NCBI RefSeq assembly: GCF_900142295.1
Contig: NZ_FSRL01000001.1
Coordinates: forward strand, 2,108,001-2,172,000
Direction: 5' to 3'
Source of the DNA: Vannielia litorea
GTDB lineage: Bacteria; Pseudomonadota; Alphaproteobacteria; Rhodobacterales; Rhodobacteraceae
Length of the DNA: 64,000 nucleotides
Positions within the stretch are counted from its first letter, which is position 1. Each line of letters starts with the position of its first letter. The notes under the pieces were generated by a model, which worked only from the letters and a program-made list of their open reading frames with translations, was not told the DNA's origin and ran no database searches. This document shows positions 55,322-63,944 of the stretch, piece by piece. The position numbers and the translations under genes are program-made.

Positions 55322-55330
55322 CTTTTCATT
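55288..55330 (+). terminator. Terminator of the DUF1127-cuckoo operon
   Basis: GCGGCAGTGCCC/GGGCACTGCCGC around ACCTCCTCCC, followed by TTTTCATTT. It is the only hairpin of the array with a T-run, so the array is probably one primary transcript that is processed. Confidence 0.88.
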
Positions 55331-55339
55331 TCTCCCCCC

Positions 55340-55409
55340 CCAGCCGTCATCCTCGGGCCTGACCCGAGGATATCCCCCCAGCCGTCACCCTCAGGCCTGA
55401 CCCGAGGAT
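55340..55409. repeat. Two copies of a dispersed palindromic repeat
   Basis: CAGCCGTCATCCTCGGGCCT... at 55340-55370 and a close copy at 55379-55409 (39 bases apart). Each contains an inverted repeat of the ATCCTCGGG/CCCGAGGAT type (perfect in the first copy). Such CCTCGGGCCTGACCCGAGG elements are common between genes in alphaproteobacteria. Confidence 0.6.
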
Positions 55410-55485
55410 CTCCTCGAATCTCCCCGCCTTCCGCTTTTCATTTCCGCCCCCGCCCTACATGGTCGCCCCAATCAAGGAGGCCCCC

Positions 55486-56370
55486 ATGCGCATTCTCTTC
55501 ACCGGCGGTTCCGGCAAGGCCGGCCGTCACGCCACCCGCTACCTGCTCGACCAGGGCCACCGCGTGCTGAACCTCGACCGCACGCCCTCCGACGTGCCCG
55601 GCATCCTCAACCGCATTGCCGACATCACCGACCTCGGCGCCATGCATGACGCGATGCAGGCCTGGGCCGATTTCGACGAGCTCGAGCCCGGCACCGGCGT
55701 GCCCGCCTTCGACGCCGTGGTGCATTTCGCCGCCGTCCCCCGGATCATGGTCACCGGCGATGCCGAGTGCTTCCGGGTCAACACGCTGGGCACCTACAAC
55801 GTCATCGACGCCGCGCTGAAGGCCGGCATCCGCAAGATCATCTTCGCCAGTTCCGAAACCACCTATGGCGTCTGCTTCGCCAATGGCGAGCGCAAGCCCG
55901 AGTACATCCCCGTCGACGAGGCCCACCCCACCGAGCCCGAAGACAGCTACGCCATGTCCAAGGTCGTGAACGAGGCCACCGCCCGCAGCTTCCAGCGCCG
56001 CTCGGGGGCCGATATCTACGGGCTGCGCATCAACAACGTGATCGAGCCGCACGAGTACGCCCAAAACTTCCCCGGCTTCATCAACGCCCCCGAAAAGCGG
56101 CGCCGCAACATCTTCGCCTATATCGACGCCCGCGATCTGGGCCAGATGGTCGACTGCTGCCTGCGCACCGACGGGCTGGGCTACGAGGTCTTCAACGTGG
56201 CCAATGACACCCACTCCGTCGCCGCCACCACGCAGGAGCTGACCCGCCGCTTCTACCAGGGCGTCGAGCAGCGCCGCGAGATGGGCGAGCACGAGACCTT
56301 CTACACCAACGAGAAAGCCAAGCGGCTCGTCGGCTTCTCCCCCAGGCACGACTGGCGAAGCGAGATCTGA
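55486..56370 (+). CDS. NAD-dependent epimerase/dehydratase family protein
   Basis: A 294-residue extended SDR. Rossmann motif MRILFTGGSGKAGRHATRYL, AVVHFAAVPRI (about 85), SSETTYG and SYAMSKVVNE (Y-x3-K, about 160-164) as catalytic set, then IYGLRINNVIEP. A sugar-nucleotide or uronate-type substrate is usual for the family; the exact one cannot be read. AAGGAGG precedes ATG 55486 by five bases, which decides this start over the GTG/ATG frame at 55459. Alone on the plus strand, convergent with uvrD. Confidence 0.9.
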   Translation: MRILFTGGSGKAGRHATRYLLDQGHRVLNLDRTPSDVPGILNRIADITDLGAMHDAMQAWADFDELEPGTGVPAFDAVVHFAAVPRIMVTGDAECFRVNTLGTYNVIDAALKAGIRKIIFASSETTYGVCFANGERKPEYIPVDEAHPTEPEDSYAMSKVVNEATARSFQRRSGADIYGLRINNVIEPHEYAQNFPGFINAPEKRRRNIFAYIDARDLGQMVDCCLRTDGLGYEVFNVANDTHSVAATTQELTRRFYQGVEQRREMGEHETFYTNEKAKRLVGFSPRHDWRSEI

Positions 56371-56456
56371 CCGCCGGGCCGCCGTGCGGGCCCTCCTCGC
56401 ATCGGCGGCGAGGGCCGGAGAGCGGCGCACCGCGCGGTCGATTCATTAACGCCACC

Positions 56457-56508
56457 CATGTCAAAAGACATGCATACGGGTTGTGCATGGGTTGTGCATG
56501 GGTTGTGT
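56457..56508. repeat. Palindrome plus three 11-base tandem repeats
   Basis: CATGTC-AAAA-GACATG (56457-56472), then three units of A(C/T)GGGTTGTGC/T (56476-56486, 56487-56497, 56498-56508). They lie between the convergent epimerase and uvrD genes, close to the uvrD 3' end. Function unknown. Confidence 0.6.
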
Positions 56509-56553
56509 ATCACCCGAATTCGCGGTTAACGGCCGGAAATTAACCAACTCCGG

Positions 56554-58929
56554 TCAAAACGGAATGTCATCCGCCGCGCTTGCCGCCGGCACCACGAACT
56601 TGGCCACGACCTTCTTCACCCCCGCCTTGTCGAAGGCGATTTCCAGCTTGTCGCCCTCGATCCCGGTGATCGCGCCATAGCCGAACTTCTGGTGAAACAC
56701 CCGCTCGCCCACGGCATGAGACGACACCGCCTCGGCGTCGATCACCATGTTCCGCGCCTCCTTCGGCTGGCTCATCCCGCGCACCTGCGCACGGGCCTGG
56801 AGCCGCTTCCAGCCGGGCGAGTTGTACCCATCCGCGCGGGCCGCATCCTCATGTAATGTCGAGCGAATCTCGGATCCGCCAGCACCGCCCAGCCCGGCCC
56901 CAGCGGCCGCGCCATAGCCCCCGCCGTAAAGCCCCGGAGGCGTCAGCACCTCCACATGCTCCCCCGGCAACTCGTCGATGAACCGGCTCGGCAGGGCGCT
57001 CTGCCACTGGCCGTAGATCCGCCGGTTGCCCGCAAACGAGATGGTGCACAGTTCCTCGGCCCGGGTGATCCCCACATAGGCCAGCCGCCGCTCCTCCTCG
57101 AGCCCCTTCACCCCGCTCTCGTCCATGCTGCGCTGGCTCGGAAACAGGCCATCCTCCCAGCCCGGAAGGAACACCGCCGGAAACTCCAGCCCCTTCGCCG
57201 CATGCAGCGTCATGATCGAAACCTTGGGCCCCTCCTCCTCGGATTCGTTGTCCATGATCAACGCGACATGCTCGAGGAAACCTTGCAGATTCTCGAAGGA
57301 TTCCAGGGCCTTCACCAGTTCCTTGAGGTTTTCCAGCCGCCCCGGCGCCTCGGGCGTCTTGTCGTTCTGCCACATGTCGGTGTAGCCGGATTCCTCCAGG
57401 ATCTGCTCGGCCAGCTCGATGTGATCGGCCTCTGCCAGCGCCCCGCCATGCCACCGGCCAAAGCCCTCCAGCAGCGCCGCGAGCTGGCCCTTGGCCTTGC
57501 CCGTCAGCTCGCCCGAAGCCACCAGAATCCGCGCACCCTCGAAGAGCGAAACCCCGTTCGCCCGCGCCGCCCGCTGCATCTTCTGCAGGGCCTTTTCGCC
57601 CAGCCCCCGCTTGGGCACGTTGACGATCCGCTCGAAGGCGAGGTCATCGTCCGGGCTGACCGCCACGCGGAAATAGGCCATCGCATCGCGGATCTCCATC
57701 CGCTCGTAAAACCGCGGCCCTCCGATCACCCGATAGGGCAATCCGATGGTCAGAAACCTGTCTTCGAAGGCCCGCATCTGGTGCGAGGCCCGCACGAGAA
57801 TCGCACATTCGTTCAAGCCGACAGGCCGCATCCCGCGCGTGCCGCCGCCCATCGCCTCCAGCTCGTCACCGATCCAGCGGGCCTCTTCCTCGCCGTCCCA
57901 ATGGCCGATGAGGCGCACCTTCTCGCCCTCCTCCGCTTCGGTCCAGAGCGTCTTGCCGAGCCGCCCCTTGTTGGCGGCGATCACCCCGGCGGCGGCGCCG
58001 AGAATATGCGGCGTCGAGCGATAGTTCTGCTCCAGCCGCACCACATGCGCGCCCGGAAAATCCTTTTCGAACCGCAGGATGTTGCCCACCTCGGCCCCGC
58101 GCCAGCCATAGATCGACTGGTCGTCGTCGCCCACGCAGCAGATGTTGCGGTGCCCCTGCGCCAGGAGCCGCAGCCAGAGGTACTGGGCCACGTTGGTATC
58201 CTGGTATTCGTCCACCAGGATGTAGCGAAACCAGCGCTGATACTGTGCCAGCACGTCCTCGTGCTGCTGGAAGATCGTGACCATGTGCAGCAGCAGATCG
58301 CCGAAATCGACCGCGTTCAGCGTCTTCAGCCGCGCCTGGTACTCGCGGTAGATCGCCACGCCCTTGTGGTCGTAGGCCCCGGCATCGGCGGCGGGCACCT
58401 TGTCGGGCGTCAGCGCCCGGTTCTTCCACTGGTCGATGATGCCCGCGAGCATCCGCGCCGGCCAGCGCTTGTCGTCGATGTTGGCGGCGGCGACGAGCTG
58501 TTTAAGAAGCCTTAACTGGTCATCTGTATCAAGGATGGTGAAGTTGCTCTTCAGGCCCACCAGTTCGGCATGGCGGCGCAGCAGCTTCACGCAGATGGCG
58601 TGAAAGGTGCCGAGCCAGGGCATCCCCTCCACCGCCTCGCCCATGAGCCGGGCCACCCGGTCCTTCATCTCGCGGGCAGCCTTGTTGGTGAAGGTCACGG
58701 CCAGAATCTCATTGGGCCGCGCCCGCTGTGTCCAGAGCAGGTGCGCGATCCGCGTGGTCAGCGCCTTGGTCTTGCCGGTGCCCGCTCCCGCGAGCATCAG
58801 CACCGGCCCCTCCAGCTGTTCGACGGCCTCGCGCTGCGCCGGGTTCAACCCGTCGAGATAGGGCGCGGGACGGGCGGCCACGGCCTGTTGCGACAGGCTC
58901 AGGGGGCGATCGGGCTGGATACTGCTCAT
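56554..58929 (-). CDS. uvrD: ATP-dependent 3'-5' DNA helicase UvrD/PcrA
   Basis: A 791-residue superfamily 1A helicase that works in mismatch and nucleotide-excision repair. Motifs in order: Walker A LAGAGTGKTKALT, LAVTFTNKAAREMKDRV, GTFHAI, RYILVDEYQDTN, GDDDQSIYGWRGA, RLEQNYRS, VSIMTLHAAKGLEFPAVF, and EEERRLAYVGITRA. The C-terminal linker is Gly-rich before a Tudor-like end (GERVFHQKFGYGAITGIEGDKL) that contacts RNA polymerase in PcrA. I took ATG 58929 (MSSIQPDRP); ATG 58941 is closer to AGAGG and cannot be excluded. Divergent from pyc. Confidence 0.95.
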   Translation of the reverse strand: MSSIQPDRPLSLSQQAVAARPAPYLDGLNPAQREAVEQLEGPVLMLAGAGTGKTKALTTRIAHLLWTQRARPNEILAVTFTNKAAREMKDRVARLMGEAVEGMPWLGTFHAICVKLLRRHAELVGLKSNFTILDTDDQLRLLKQLVAAANIDDKRWPARMLAGIIDQWKNRALTPDKVPAADAGAYDHKGVAIYREYQARLKTLNAVDFGDLLLHMVTIFQQHEDVLAQYQRWFRYILVDEYQDTNVAQYLWLRLLAQGHRNICCVGDDDQSIYGWRGAEVGNILRFEKDFPGAHVVRLEQNYRSTPHILGAAAGVIAANKGRLGKTLWTEAEEGEKVRLIGHWDGEEEARWIGDELEAMGGGTRGMRPVGLNECAILVRASHQMRAFEDRFLTIGLPYRVIGGPRFYERMEIRDAMAYFRVAVSPDDDLAFERIVNVPKRGLGEKALQKMQRAARANGVSLFEGARILVASGELTGKAKGQLAALLEGFGRWHGGALAEADHIELAEQILEESGYTDMWQNDKTPEAPGRLENLKELVKALESFENLQGFLEHVALIMDNESEEEGPKVSIMTLHAAKGLEFPAVFLPGWEDGLFPSQRSMDESGVKGLEEERRLAYVGITRAEELCTISFAGNRRIYGQWQSALPSRFIDELPGEHVEVLTPPGLYGGGYGAAAGAGLGGAGGSEIRSTLHEDAARADGYNSPGWKRLQARAQVRGMSQPKEARNMVIDAEAVSSHAVGERVFHQKFGYGAITGIEGDKLEIAFDKAGVKKVVAKFVVPAASAADDIPF

Positions 58930-59057
58930 GCGCGCGAGCATAGCCTCTTGCGGGGCCGAGGAAAAGCACCACGTTCGCGTTGTGTTCCACCCTCGAGGCG
59001 CCGGCATGGCCGCCGCTCCCCGCCCACCGGTCCAGGCCGGGCAGAATACCTCCTTAT

Positions 59058-59131
59058 CCGCTGCATCGCGGCATATCCCCTTTCCCTTCCGTAAAACTTC
59101 CGTAACAATCCATTCCGCTGCAACGCGGAAT
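59058..59131. promoter_or_regulatory. Twin palindromes and direct repeat in the pyc promoter region
   Basis: CCGCTGCATCGCGG (59058-59071) and CCGCTGCAACGCGG (59115-59128, extended to ATTCCGC/GCGGAAT at 59112-59131) are two copies of one palindromic site. Between them CTTCCGTAA occurs twice, 11 bases apart (59086-59094, 59097-59105). The second palindrome ends 13 bases before the pyc ATG, placing it over the start of the transcript or the RBS. Confidence 0.55.
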
Positions 59132-59144
59132 AACGGGGAGAGCC

Positions 59145-62100
59145 ATGGCCGAATTCAAAAAGATCCTGATCGCGAACCGGGGCGAGATTGCCATCCGGAT
59201 CATGCGGGCGGCCAACGAGATGGGCAAGAAAACCGTTGCCGTCTACGCCGAGGAAGACAAGCTCGGCCTCCACCGCTTCAAGGCCGACGAGGCCTATCGC
59301 ATCGGCGAGGGCCTCGGTCCGGTGGCGGCCTACCTGTCGATCGACGAGATCATTCGCGTCGCAAAGATGTCCGGCGCCGACGCGATCCACCCGGGCTACG
59401 GGCTGCTCTCCGAGAACCCGCAATTCGTCGACGCCTGCGAGGAGGCTGGCATCAAGTTCATCGGCCCCAAGGCCAAGACCATGCGCCAGCTCGGCGACAA
59501 GGCCAGCGCCCGCAAGGTCGCCATCGAGGCCGGCGTGCCGGTGATTCCCGCCACCGAGGTGCTGGGCGACGACATGGAGGCGATTGCGAAGGAAGCCGAG
59601 CAAATCGGCTACCCGCTCATGCTCAAGGCCTCCTGGGGCGGCGGCGGTCGCGGCATGCGTCCGATCAACAAGCCCTCGGAACTGAAGGAGAAAATTCTCG
59701 AAGGCCGGCGCGAGGCCGAGGCCGCTTTCGGCAATGGCGAGGGCTACCTCGAAAAGATGATCACCCGCGCCCGCCACGTCGAGGTGCAGATCCTGGGCGA
59801 CTCCATGGGCAACATCTACCACCTCTGGGAGCGCGACTGCTCGGTGCAGCGCCGCAACCAGAAGGTCGTCGAACGCGCCCCCGCTCCCTACCTCTCCGAA
59901 GCCCAGCGCGAGGAGCTCTGCAACCTCGGCAAGAAGATCTGCGAGCACGTGAGCTACGAGTGCGCCGGCACCGTCGAGTTCCTTATGGATATGGAGACCG
60001 GCAAGTTCTACTTCATCGAGGTGAACCCCCGGGTCCAGGTCGAGCATACCGTCACCGAGGAAGTGACCGGCATCGACATCGTCCAGGCCCAGATCAGGAT
60101 CGCCGAGGGCAAGTCGCTCACCGAGGCCACCGGCGTCGCCTCGCAGTATGACGTGCGCCTGAACGGCCATGCCATGCAGTGCCGCGTCACCACCGAGGAT
60201 CCGCTCAACAGCTTCATCCCCGATTACGGCCGCATCACCACCTATCGCTCCGCCACCGGCATGGGCATCCGGCTCGACGGCGGCACCGCCTATGCCGGGG
60301 CGGTCATCACCCGCTACTACGACTCGCTGCTGACCAAGGTCACCGCCTGGGCCCGCACGCCCGAGGCCGCCATTGCCCGGATGGACCGTGCCCTGCGCGA
60401 GTTCCGCATCCGGGGCGTGAGCACCAACATCGACTTCGTCATCAACCTGCTCCGGCACCCCACCTTCACCGGCAACACCTACCACACCAAGTTCATCGAC
60501 GAGACGCCGGAACTCTTTGATTTCAAGCGCCGCCGCGACCGTGCGACCAAGATCCTGCGCTACATCGCCGACGTCACCGTGAACGGCCATCCCGAGACGG
60601 CGGGCCGCCCCCGGCCCGCCGAGGCCAAGCCGCCCAGGGCCCCCGCCCGGCGCACCGAGAGCCCCGCGCCCGGCACGCTGAACCTGCTGCAGGAGAAGGG
60701 CCCCAAGGCGGTGGCCGACTGGATGAAGGCGCAAAAGCAGCTCCTCATCACCGACACCACCATGCGCGACGGCCACCAGAGCCTTCTGGCCACCCGGATG
60801 CGCTCGATCGACATGGTCCGCGTCGCCCCCTCCTACGCCGCCAACCTGCCGCAGCTCTTCTCGGTCGAGTGCTGGGGCGGCGCCACCTTCGACGTGGCCT
60901 ACCGTTTCCTGCAGGAGTGCCCCTGGCAGCGCCTCCGCGACATCCGCGCCGCCATGCCCAACATCATGACCCAGATGTTGCTGCGCGCCTCCAACGGGGT
61001 GGGCTACACCAACTACCCCGACAACGTGGTGGTGAGCTTCGTCAAGCAGGCCGCCGCCTCCGGGGTCGATGTGTTCCGCGTGTTCGACTCGCTCAACTGG
61101 GTCGAAAACATGCGCGTGGCGATGGATGCCGTGGGCGAGAGCGGCAAGATCATCGAGGGCACCGTCTGCTACACCGGCAACCTGATGGACCCGGCCCGCG
61201 CCAAGTATGACGTGAAGTACTACGTTGAAATGGCCAAGGAGCTCGAAGCCGCCGGGGCCCATGTGCTCGGTCTGAAAGACATGGCCGGCCTGCTGAAGCC
61301 CGCCGCGGCATCGGTGCTGATCCCGGCGCTCAAGGATGCGGTCGATCTTCCGATCCACTTCCACACCCACGACACCGCCGGCATCGCCTGCGGCACCATC
61401 CTCGCCGCCTCCGAGGCCGGCGTGGACGCGGTGGATTGCGCGATGGACGCGCTCTCGGGCAACACCTCCCAGGCCACGCTCGGCACCGTGGTCGAGGCGC
61501 TGCAATACACCGACCGCGACACCGGGCTCGATATCGGCGCGATCCGCGAGATCTCCGACTACTGGGAGACCGTGCGCACCCATTACGCCGCCTTCGAGAG
61601 CGGCCTCCAGGCGCCTGCCTCGGAGGTCTACCTGCACGAGATGCCCGGCGGCCAGTTCACCAATCTCAAGGCCCAGGCCCGCTCGATGGGGCTCGAGGAG
61701 CGTTGGCACGAGGTCGCCCAGATGTATGCCGACGTGAACCAGATGTTCGGCGACATCGTGAAGGTCACCCCCTCCTCCAAGGTGGTGGGCGACATGGCCC
61801 TCATGATGGTGTCCCAAGGGCTAACCCGCGCCGAGGTCGAGGATCCCAAGCGCGAGGTCTCCTTCCCCGACTCGGTCGTCGACATGATGAAGGGCAACCT
61901 CGGCCAGCCCCCCGGCGGCTGGCCCGCCGCGATCCAGAAGAAGGTGCTGAAGGGCGAGAAGCCCCTCACCGAGCGCCCCGGCAAGTCGCTGCCGCCGGTC
62001 GATATCGAGGCCACCCGCAAGGAGGCTTCGGCAAAGCTCGGCATCGAGCTCGATGACGAAGACCTGAACGGTTACCTGATGTATCCCAAGGTCTTCTCCG

Positions 62101-62582
62101 ACTACGCCGCCCGCCACGAGGAATATGGCCCGGTCCGCACCCTGCCGACCGATACCTACTTTTACGGCATGGAGCCCGCCGACGAGATCTCGGTCGAGAT
62201 CGACCCGGGCAAGACGCTGGAAATCCGTCTTTCCGCCGTGGGCGAGACCAACGAGGAGGGCATCGCGCGGGTCTTCTTCGAGCTGAACGGCCAACCCCGC
62301 ACCATCCGCATCCCCGATCGTCGCGTCGCCGCCGCGGTGCAGGCTCGGCCCAAGGCCGAGCTCGGCAACGACAACCACATCGGCGCGCCGATGCCCGGCT
62401 CGGTGGCCTCCGTGGGCGTGCAGGCCGGCCAGAAGGTGAGCGCGGGCGACCTGCTGCTGACCATCGAGGCGATGAAGATGGAAACCGGCCTCCACGCCGA
62501 CCGCGACGCCACGGTGAAGGCCGTCCACATCCATCCGGGCGACCAGATCGACGCGAAGGACCTGCTGGTGGAGTTGGAATAG
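59145..62582 (+). CDS. pyc: Pyruvate carboxylase
   Basis: A 1145-residue single-chain biotin enzyme that makes oxaloacetate from pyruvate and bicarbonate, feeding the TCA cycle. Biotin carboxylase (about 5-450): KILIANRGEIAIRIMRA, the Gly-rich KASWGGGGRGM loop, FIEVNPRVQVEHTVTE. Carboxyltransferase (about 530-810): ITDTTMRDGHQSLLATRMR and ECWGGATFDVAYRF. C-terminal biotinyl domain with the modified Lys in IEAMKMETGL (about residue 1110). Full family length. GGGGAG precedes ATG 59145. Confidence 0.98.
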   Translation: MAEFKKILIANRGEIAIRIMRAANEMGKKTVAVYAEEDKLGLHRFKADEAYRIGEGLGPVAAYLSIDEIIRVAKMSGADAIHPGYGLLSENPQFVDACEEAGIKFIGPKAKTMRQLGDKASARKVAIEAGVPVIPATEVLGDDMEAIAKEAEQIGYPLMLKASWGGGGRGMRPINKPSELKEKILEGRREAEAAFGNGEGYLEKMITRARHVEVQILGDSMGNIYHLWERDCSVQRRNQKVVERAPAPYLSEAQREELCNLGKKICEHVSYECAGTVEFLMDMETGKFYFIEVNPRVQVEHTVTEEVTGIDIVQAQIRIAEGKSLTEATGVASQYDVRLNGHAMQCRVTTEDPLNSFIPDYGRITTYRSATGMGIRLDGGTAYAGAVITRYYDSLLTKVTAWARTPEAAIARMDRALREFRIRGVSTNIDFVINLLRHPTFTGNTYHTKFIDETPELFDFKRRRDRATKILRYIADVTVNGHPETAGRPRPAEAKPPRAPARRTESPAPGTLNLLQEKGPKAVADWMKAQKQLLITDTTMRDGHQSLLATRMRSIDMVRVAPSYAANLPQLFSVECWGGATFDVAYRFLQECPWQRLRDIRAAMPNIMTQMLLRASNGVGYTNYPDNVVVSFVKQAAASGVDVFRVFDSLNWVENMRVAMDAVGESGKIIEGTVCYTGNLMDPARAKYDVKYYVEMAKELEAAGAHVLGLKDMAGLLKPAAASVLIPALKDAVDLPIHFHTHDTAGIACGTILAASEAGVDAVDCAMDALSGNTSQATLGTVVEALQYTDRDTGLDIGAIREISDYWETVRTHYAAFESGLQAPASEVYLHEMPGGQFTNLKAQARSMGLEERWHEVAQMYADVNQMFGDIVKVTPSSKVVGDMALMMVSQGLTRAEVEDPKREVSFPDSVVDMMKGNLGQPPGGWPAAIQKKVLKGEKPLTERPGKSLPPVDIEATRKEASAKLGIELDDEDLNGYLMYPKVFSDYAARHEEYGPVRTLPTDTYFYGMEPADEISVEIDPGKTLEIRLSAVGETNEEGIARVFFELNGQPRTIRIPDRRVAAAVQARPKAELGNDNHIGAPMPGSVASVGVQAGQKVSAGDLLLTIEAMKMETGLHADRDATVKAVHIHPGDQIDAKDLLVELE

Positions 62583-62686
62583 GGCCGCCCCCGCCGGCCC
62601 GCAGCTCTCTGCAGTCGTCCGCCCCTGACAGCCAGGTTCCGCCCATGCCTGGCTCCGAGGATGATAAACGGCGCGTTTTCTGCTAT

Positions 62687-62712
62687 CCTTGAGGTCCATT
62701 TCGATCTCAAGG
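62687..62712 (+). promoter_or_regulatory. Hairpin that can mask the RBS of the NlpC/P60 gene
   Basis: CCTTGAG (62687-62693) and CTCAAGG (62706-62712) are perfect 7-bp arms, 12 bases apart. The 3' arm overlaps the AAGGA ribosome-binding site of the next gene. If transcribed it could hold translation down. Confidence 0.45.
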
Positions 62713-62722
62713 ACATTTTCTC

Positions 62723-63313
62723 ATGCAAACCACTTTTGACGCTTCGCGCCTGGCCGACGCGCTATCGGCCCTGCTCTGGTCCAACCGCCCCTACCTTCTG
62801 GGCGGCAAGCTCGGCATCAACGTCCCGCCCGACCAGGCCCGCAGCGGCTCGGGCGGGATAGATTGCTCCGGCTTCACCCGCTACGTGCTGCACCACGCCA
62901 GCAACGGCCAGCTCTCGCTCTCGGGCGGCAGTGCGAGCCAAAGCGCCGCGCTGGAGCAGATGGGCTACCCAAGCGTGCCCGAGGCCGACTTCGCCGCGAC
63001 CCAGCGGCTCTGCGACAACACCCTGCGGATCGGCTTTCGCAACACCGAATGGGCGCGCAATCCCGACGGCACGCTGCAGCGCAACGGGCGGCGGCTGGTG
63101 GCGGAGGCCATCGGCCATGTCTGGCTGGTGCTGAACGCCACCACCTACGAAAGCAGCACCCGGCTTGGCCGCAACGGCCCCATGGCCAGCGGCGCCACGA
63201 ACCTGCGCACCGATACCGATGCGATCTTCACCCTGGGCCCGGTGCCCAACTGGCAGCAGCGAAGCTACGACATCCTCTTCGCCCACGACGCCGCGATGAC
63301 CGACGTGGGCTGA
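62723..63313 (+). CDS. NlpC/P60-like cysteine peptidase domain protein
   Basis: A 196-residue protein made of one domain. Catalytic Cys in GIDCSGFTRYVL (about residue 48) and a His in IGHVWLVLN (about 133), the order of the NlpC/P60-CHAP fold, whose members cut peptidoglycan stem peptides or amides. No signal peptide is evident, so it is either cytoplasmic or delivered by another route; a T6SS cargo role is conceivable but the gene is far from the T6SS locus. AAGGA nine bases before ATG 62723, inside a hairpin. Confidence 0.75.
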   Translation: MQTTFDASRLADALSALLWSNRPYLLGGKLGINVPPDQARSGSGGIDCSGFTRYVLHHASNGQLSLSGGSASQSAALEQMGYPSVPEADFAATQRLCDNTLRIGFRNTEWARNPDGTLQRNGRRLVAEAIGHVWLVLNATTYESSTRLGRNGPMASGATNLRTDTDAIFTLGPVPNWQQRSYDILFAHDAAMTDVG

Positions 63314-63398
63314 CCCGACCCCGCGTTCTCCGGCCACGGGAACGGTTGAAACCGCTGTGCTTCTGCGCTCCCATGCGCCCGGTTTCAGGGAGTCCCGC

Positions 63399-63785
63399 AT
63401 GTTCGCCATCACCTCGGTCAACGCCGGCCTGTTCGGCATCCTCTACGTCGCCCTCAGCTATCTTGTTGCCCATACCCGTCGCACAGGCGGGGTGAGCCTG
63501 GGCTATGGCGAAGACAGGCGCCTCACCCGGCGCGGCAGGGCACATGGCAACTTTTCCGAATACGTGCCGATCGGGCTGATCCTGCTCGCCCTGACCGAGG
63601 CCCAGGGCGCCCCCGCCGTCGCGCTGCACGCCCTCGCCCTGTGCCTCCTCGCCGGGCGGCTGCTGCACGGCTGGGCCTTCATCGGCCCCCGGCTGAACCG
63701 GCGCTTCCGTGTCGTCGGCATGATCCTCACCCTGAGCGCCCTGCTCCTCGCCTCGCTCGGCCTGCTCCTCCACGCCCTTCTCTGA
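63399..63785 (+). CDS. MAPEG family membrane protein
   Basis: A 128-residue protein with about four membrane helices. The GRAHGNFSEYVPIGLILLAL segment (Asn and Glu in the glutathione-binding loop) is the MAPEG signature. Family members are glutathione-dependent transferases or peroxidases of the membrane. AGGGAG lies seven bases before ATG 63399. An inverted repeat TGAAACCG/CGGTTTCA (63347-63354, 63380-63387) lies upstream, its 3' arm touching the RBS. Confidence 0.9.
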   Translation: MFAITSVNAGLFGILYVALSYLVAHTRRTGGVSLGYGEDRRLTRRGRAHGNFSEYVPIGLILLALTEAQGAPAVALHALALCLLAGRLLHGWAFIGPRLNRRFRVVGMILTLSALLLASLGLLLHALL

Positions 63786-63823
63786 GCGGGCAAAAATTTT
63801 CGTCAGGCGGGCGAAATTTCCCC

Positions 63824-63852
63824 TTGAACCCGCCCGGCACGCCCGTTATCTC
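63824..63852 (+). promoter_or_regulatory. Promoter of tRNA-Gly
   Basis: TTGAAC (63824-63829), 17-base spacer, TATCTC (63847-63852). The predicted start is near 63859, eleven bases before the tRNA. Confidence 0.6.
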
Positions 63853-63869
63853 ACCGCTACTCAACGGAC

Positions 63870-63944
63870 GCGGGCGTAGCTCAGGGGTAGAGCATAACCT
63901 TGCCAAGGTTAGGGTCGTGAGTTCGAATCTCATCGCCCGCTCCA
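63870..63944 (+). tRNA. tRNA-Gly (GCC)
   Basis: Complete cloverleaf: acceptor GCGGGCG/CGCCCGC, D-stem GCTC/GAGC, anticodon stem TAACC/GGTTA with loop TTGCCAA (anticodon GCC at 63902-63904), T-stem GTGAG/CTCAT with TTCGAAT loop, discriminator T and encoded CCA (63942-63944). No attachment-site duplication or integrase is visible up to the window end. Confidence 0.98.

Larger units (their letters stand above)
54273..55330 (+). repeat. Tandem array of twelve cuckoo/CcsR-like RNA units
   Basis: Twelve units of about 85 bases, each with two hairpins (A then B) and CCTCCTCCC in or at both loops: 24 motifs in all. Units 3-4, 5-6, 7-8 and 9-10 form near-identical dimers of about 170 bases, so the array grew by tandem duplication. 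CCUCCUCCC can pair with Shine-Dalgarno sequences. The last hairpin is an intrinsic terminator. Known family: cuckoo RNAs of alphaproteobacteria; R. sphaeroides has four (CcsR1-4) behind a DUF1127 gene. Confidence 0.92.

Noticed and set aside
54273..55330. CRISPR array
   Set aside because: Units of about 85 bases contain two internal hairpins with no unique spacers, neighbouring dimers are nearly identical, and no cas gene is present.
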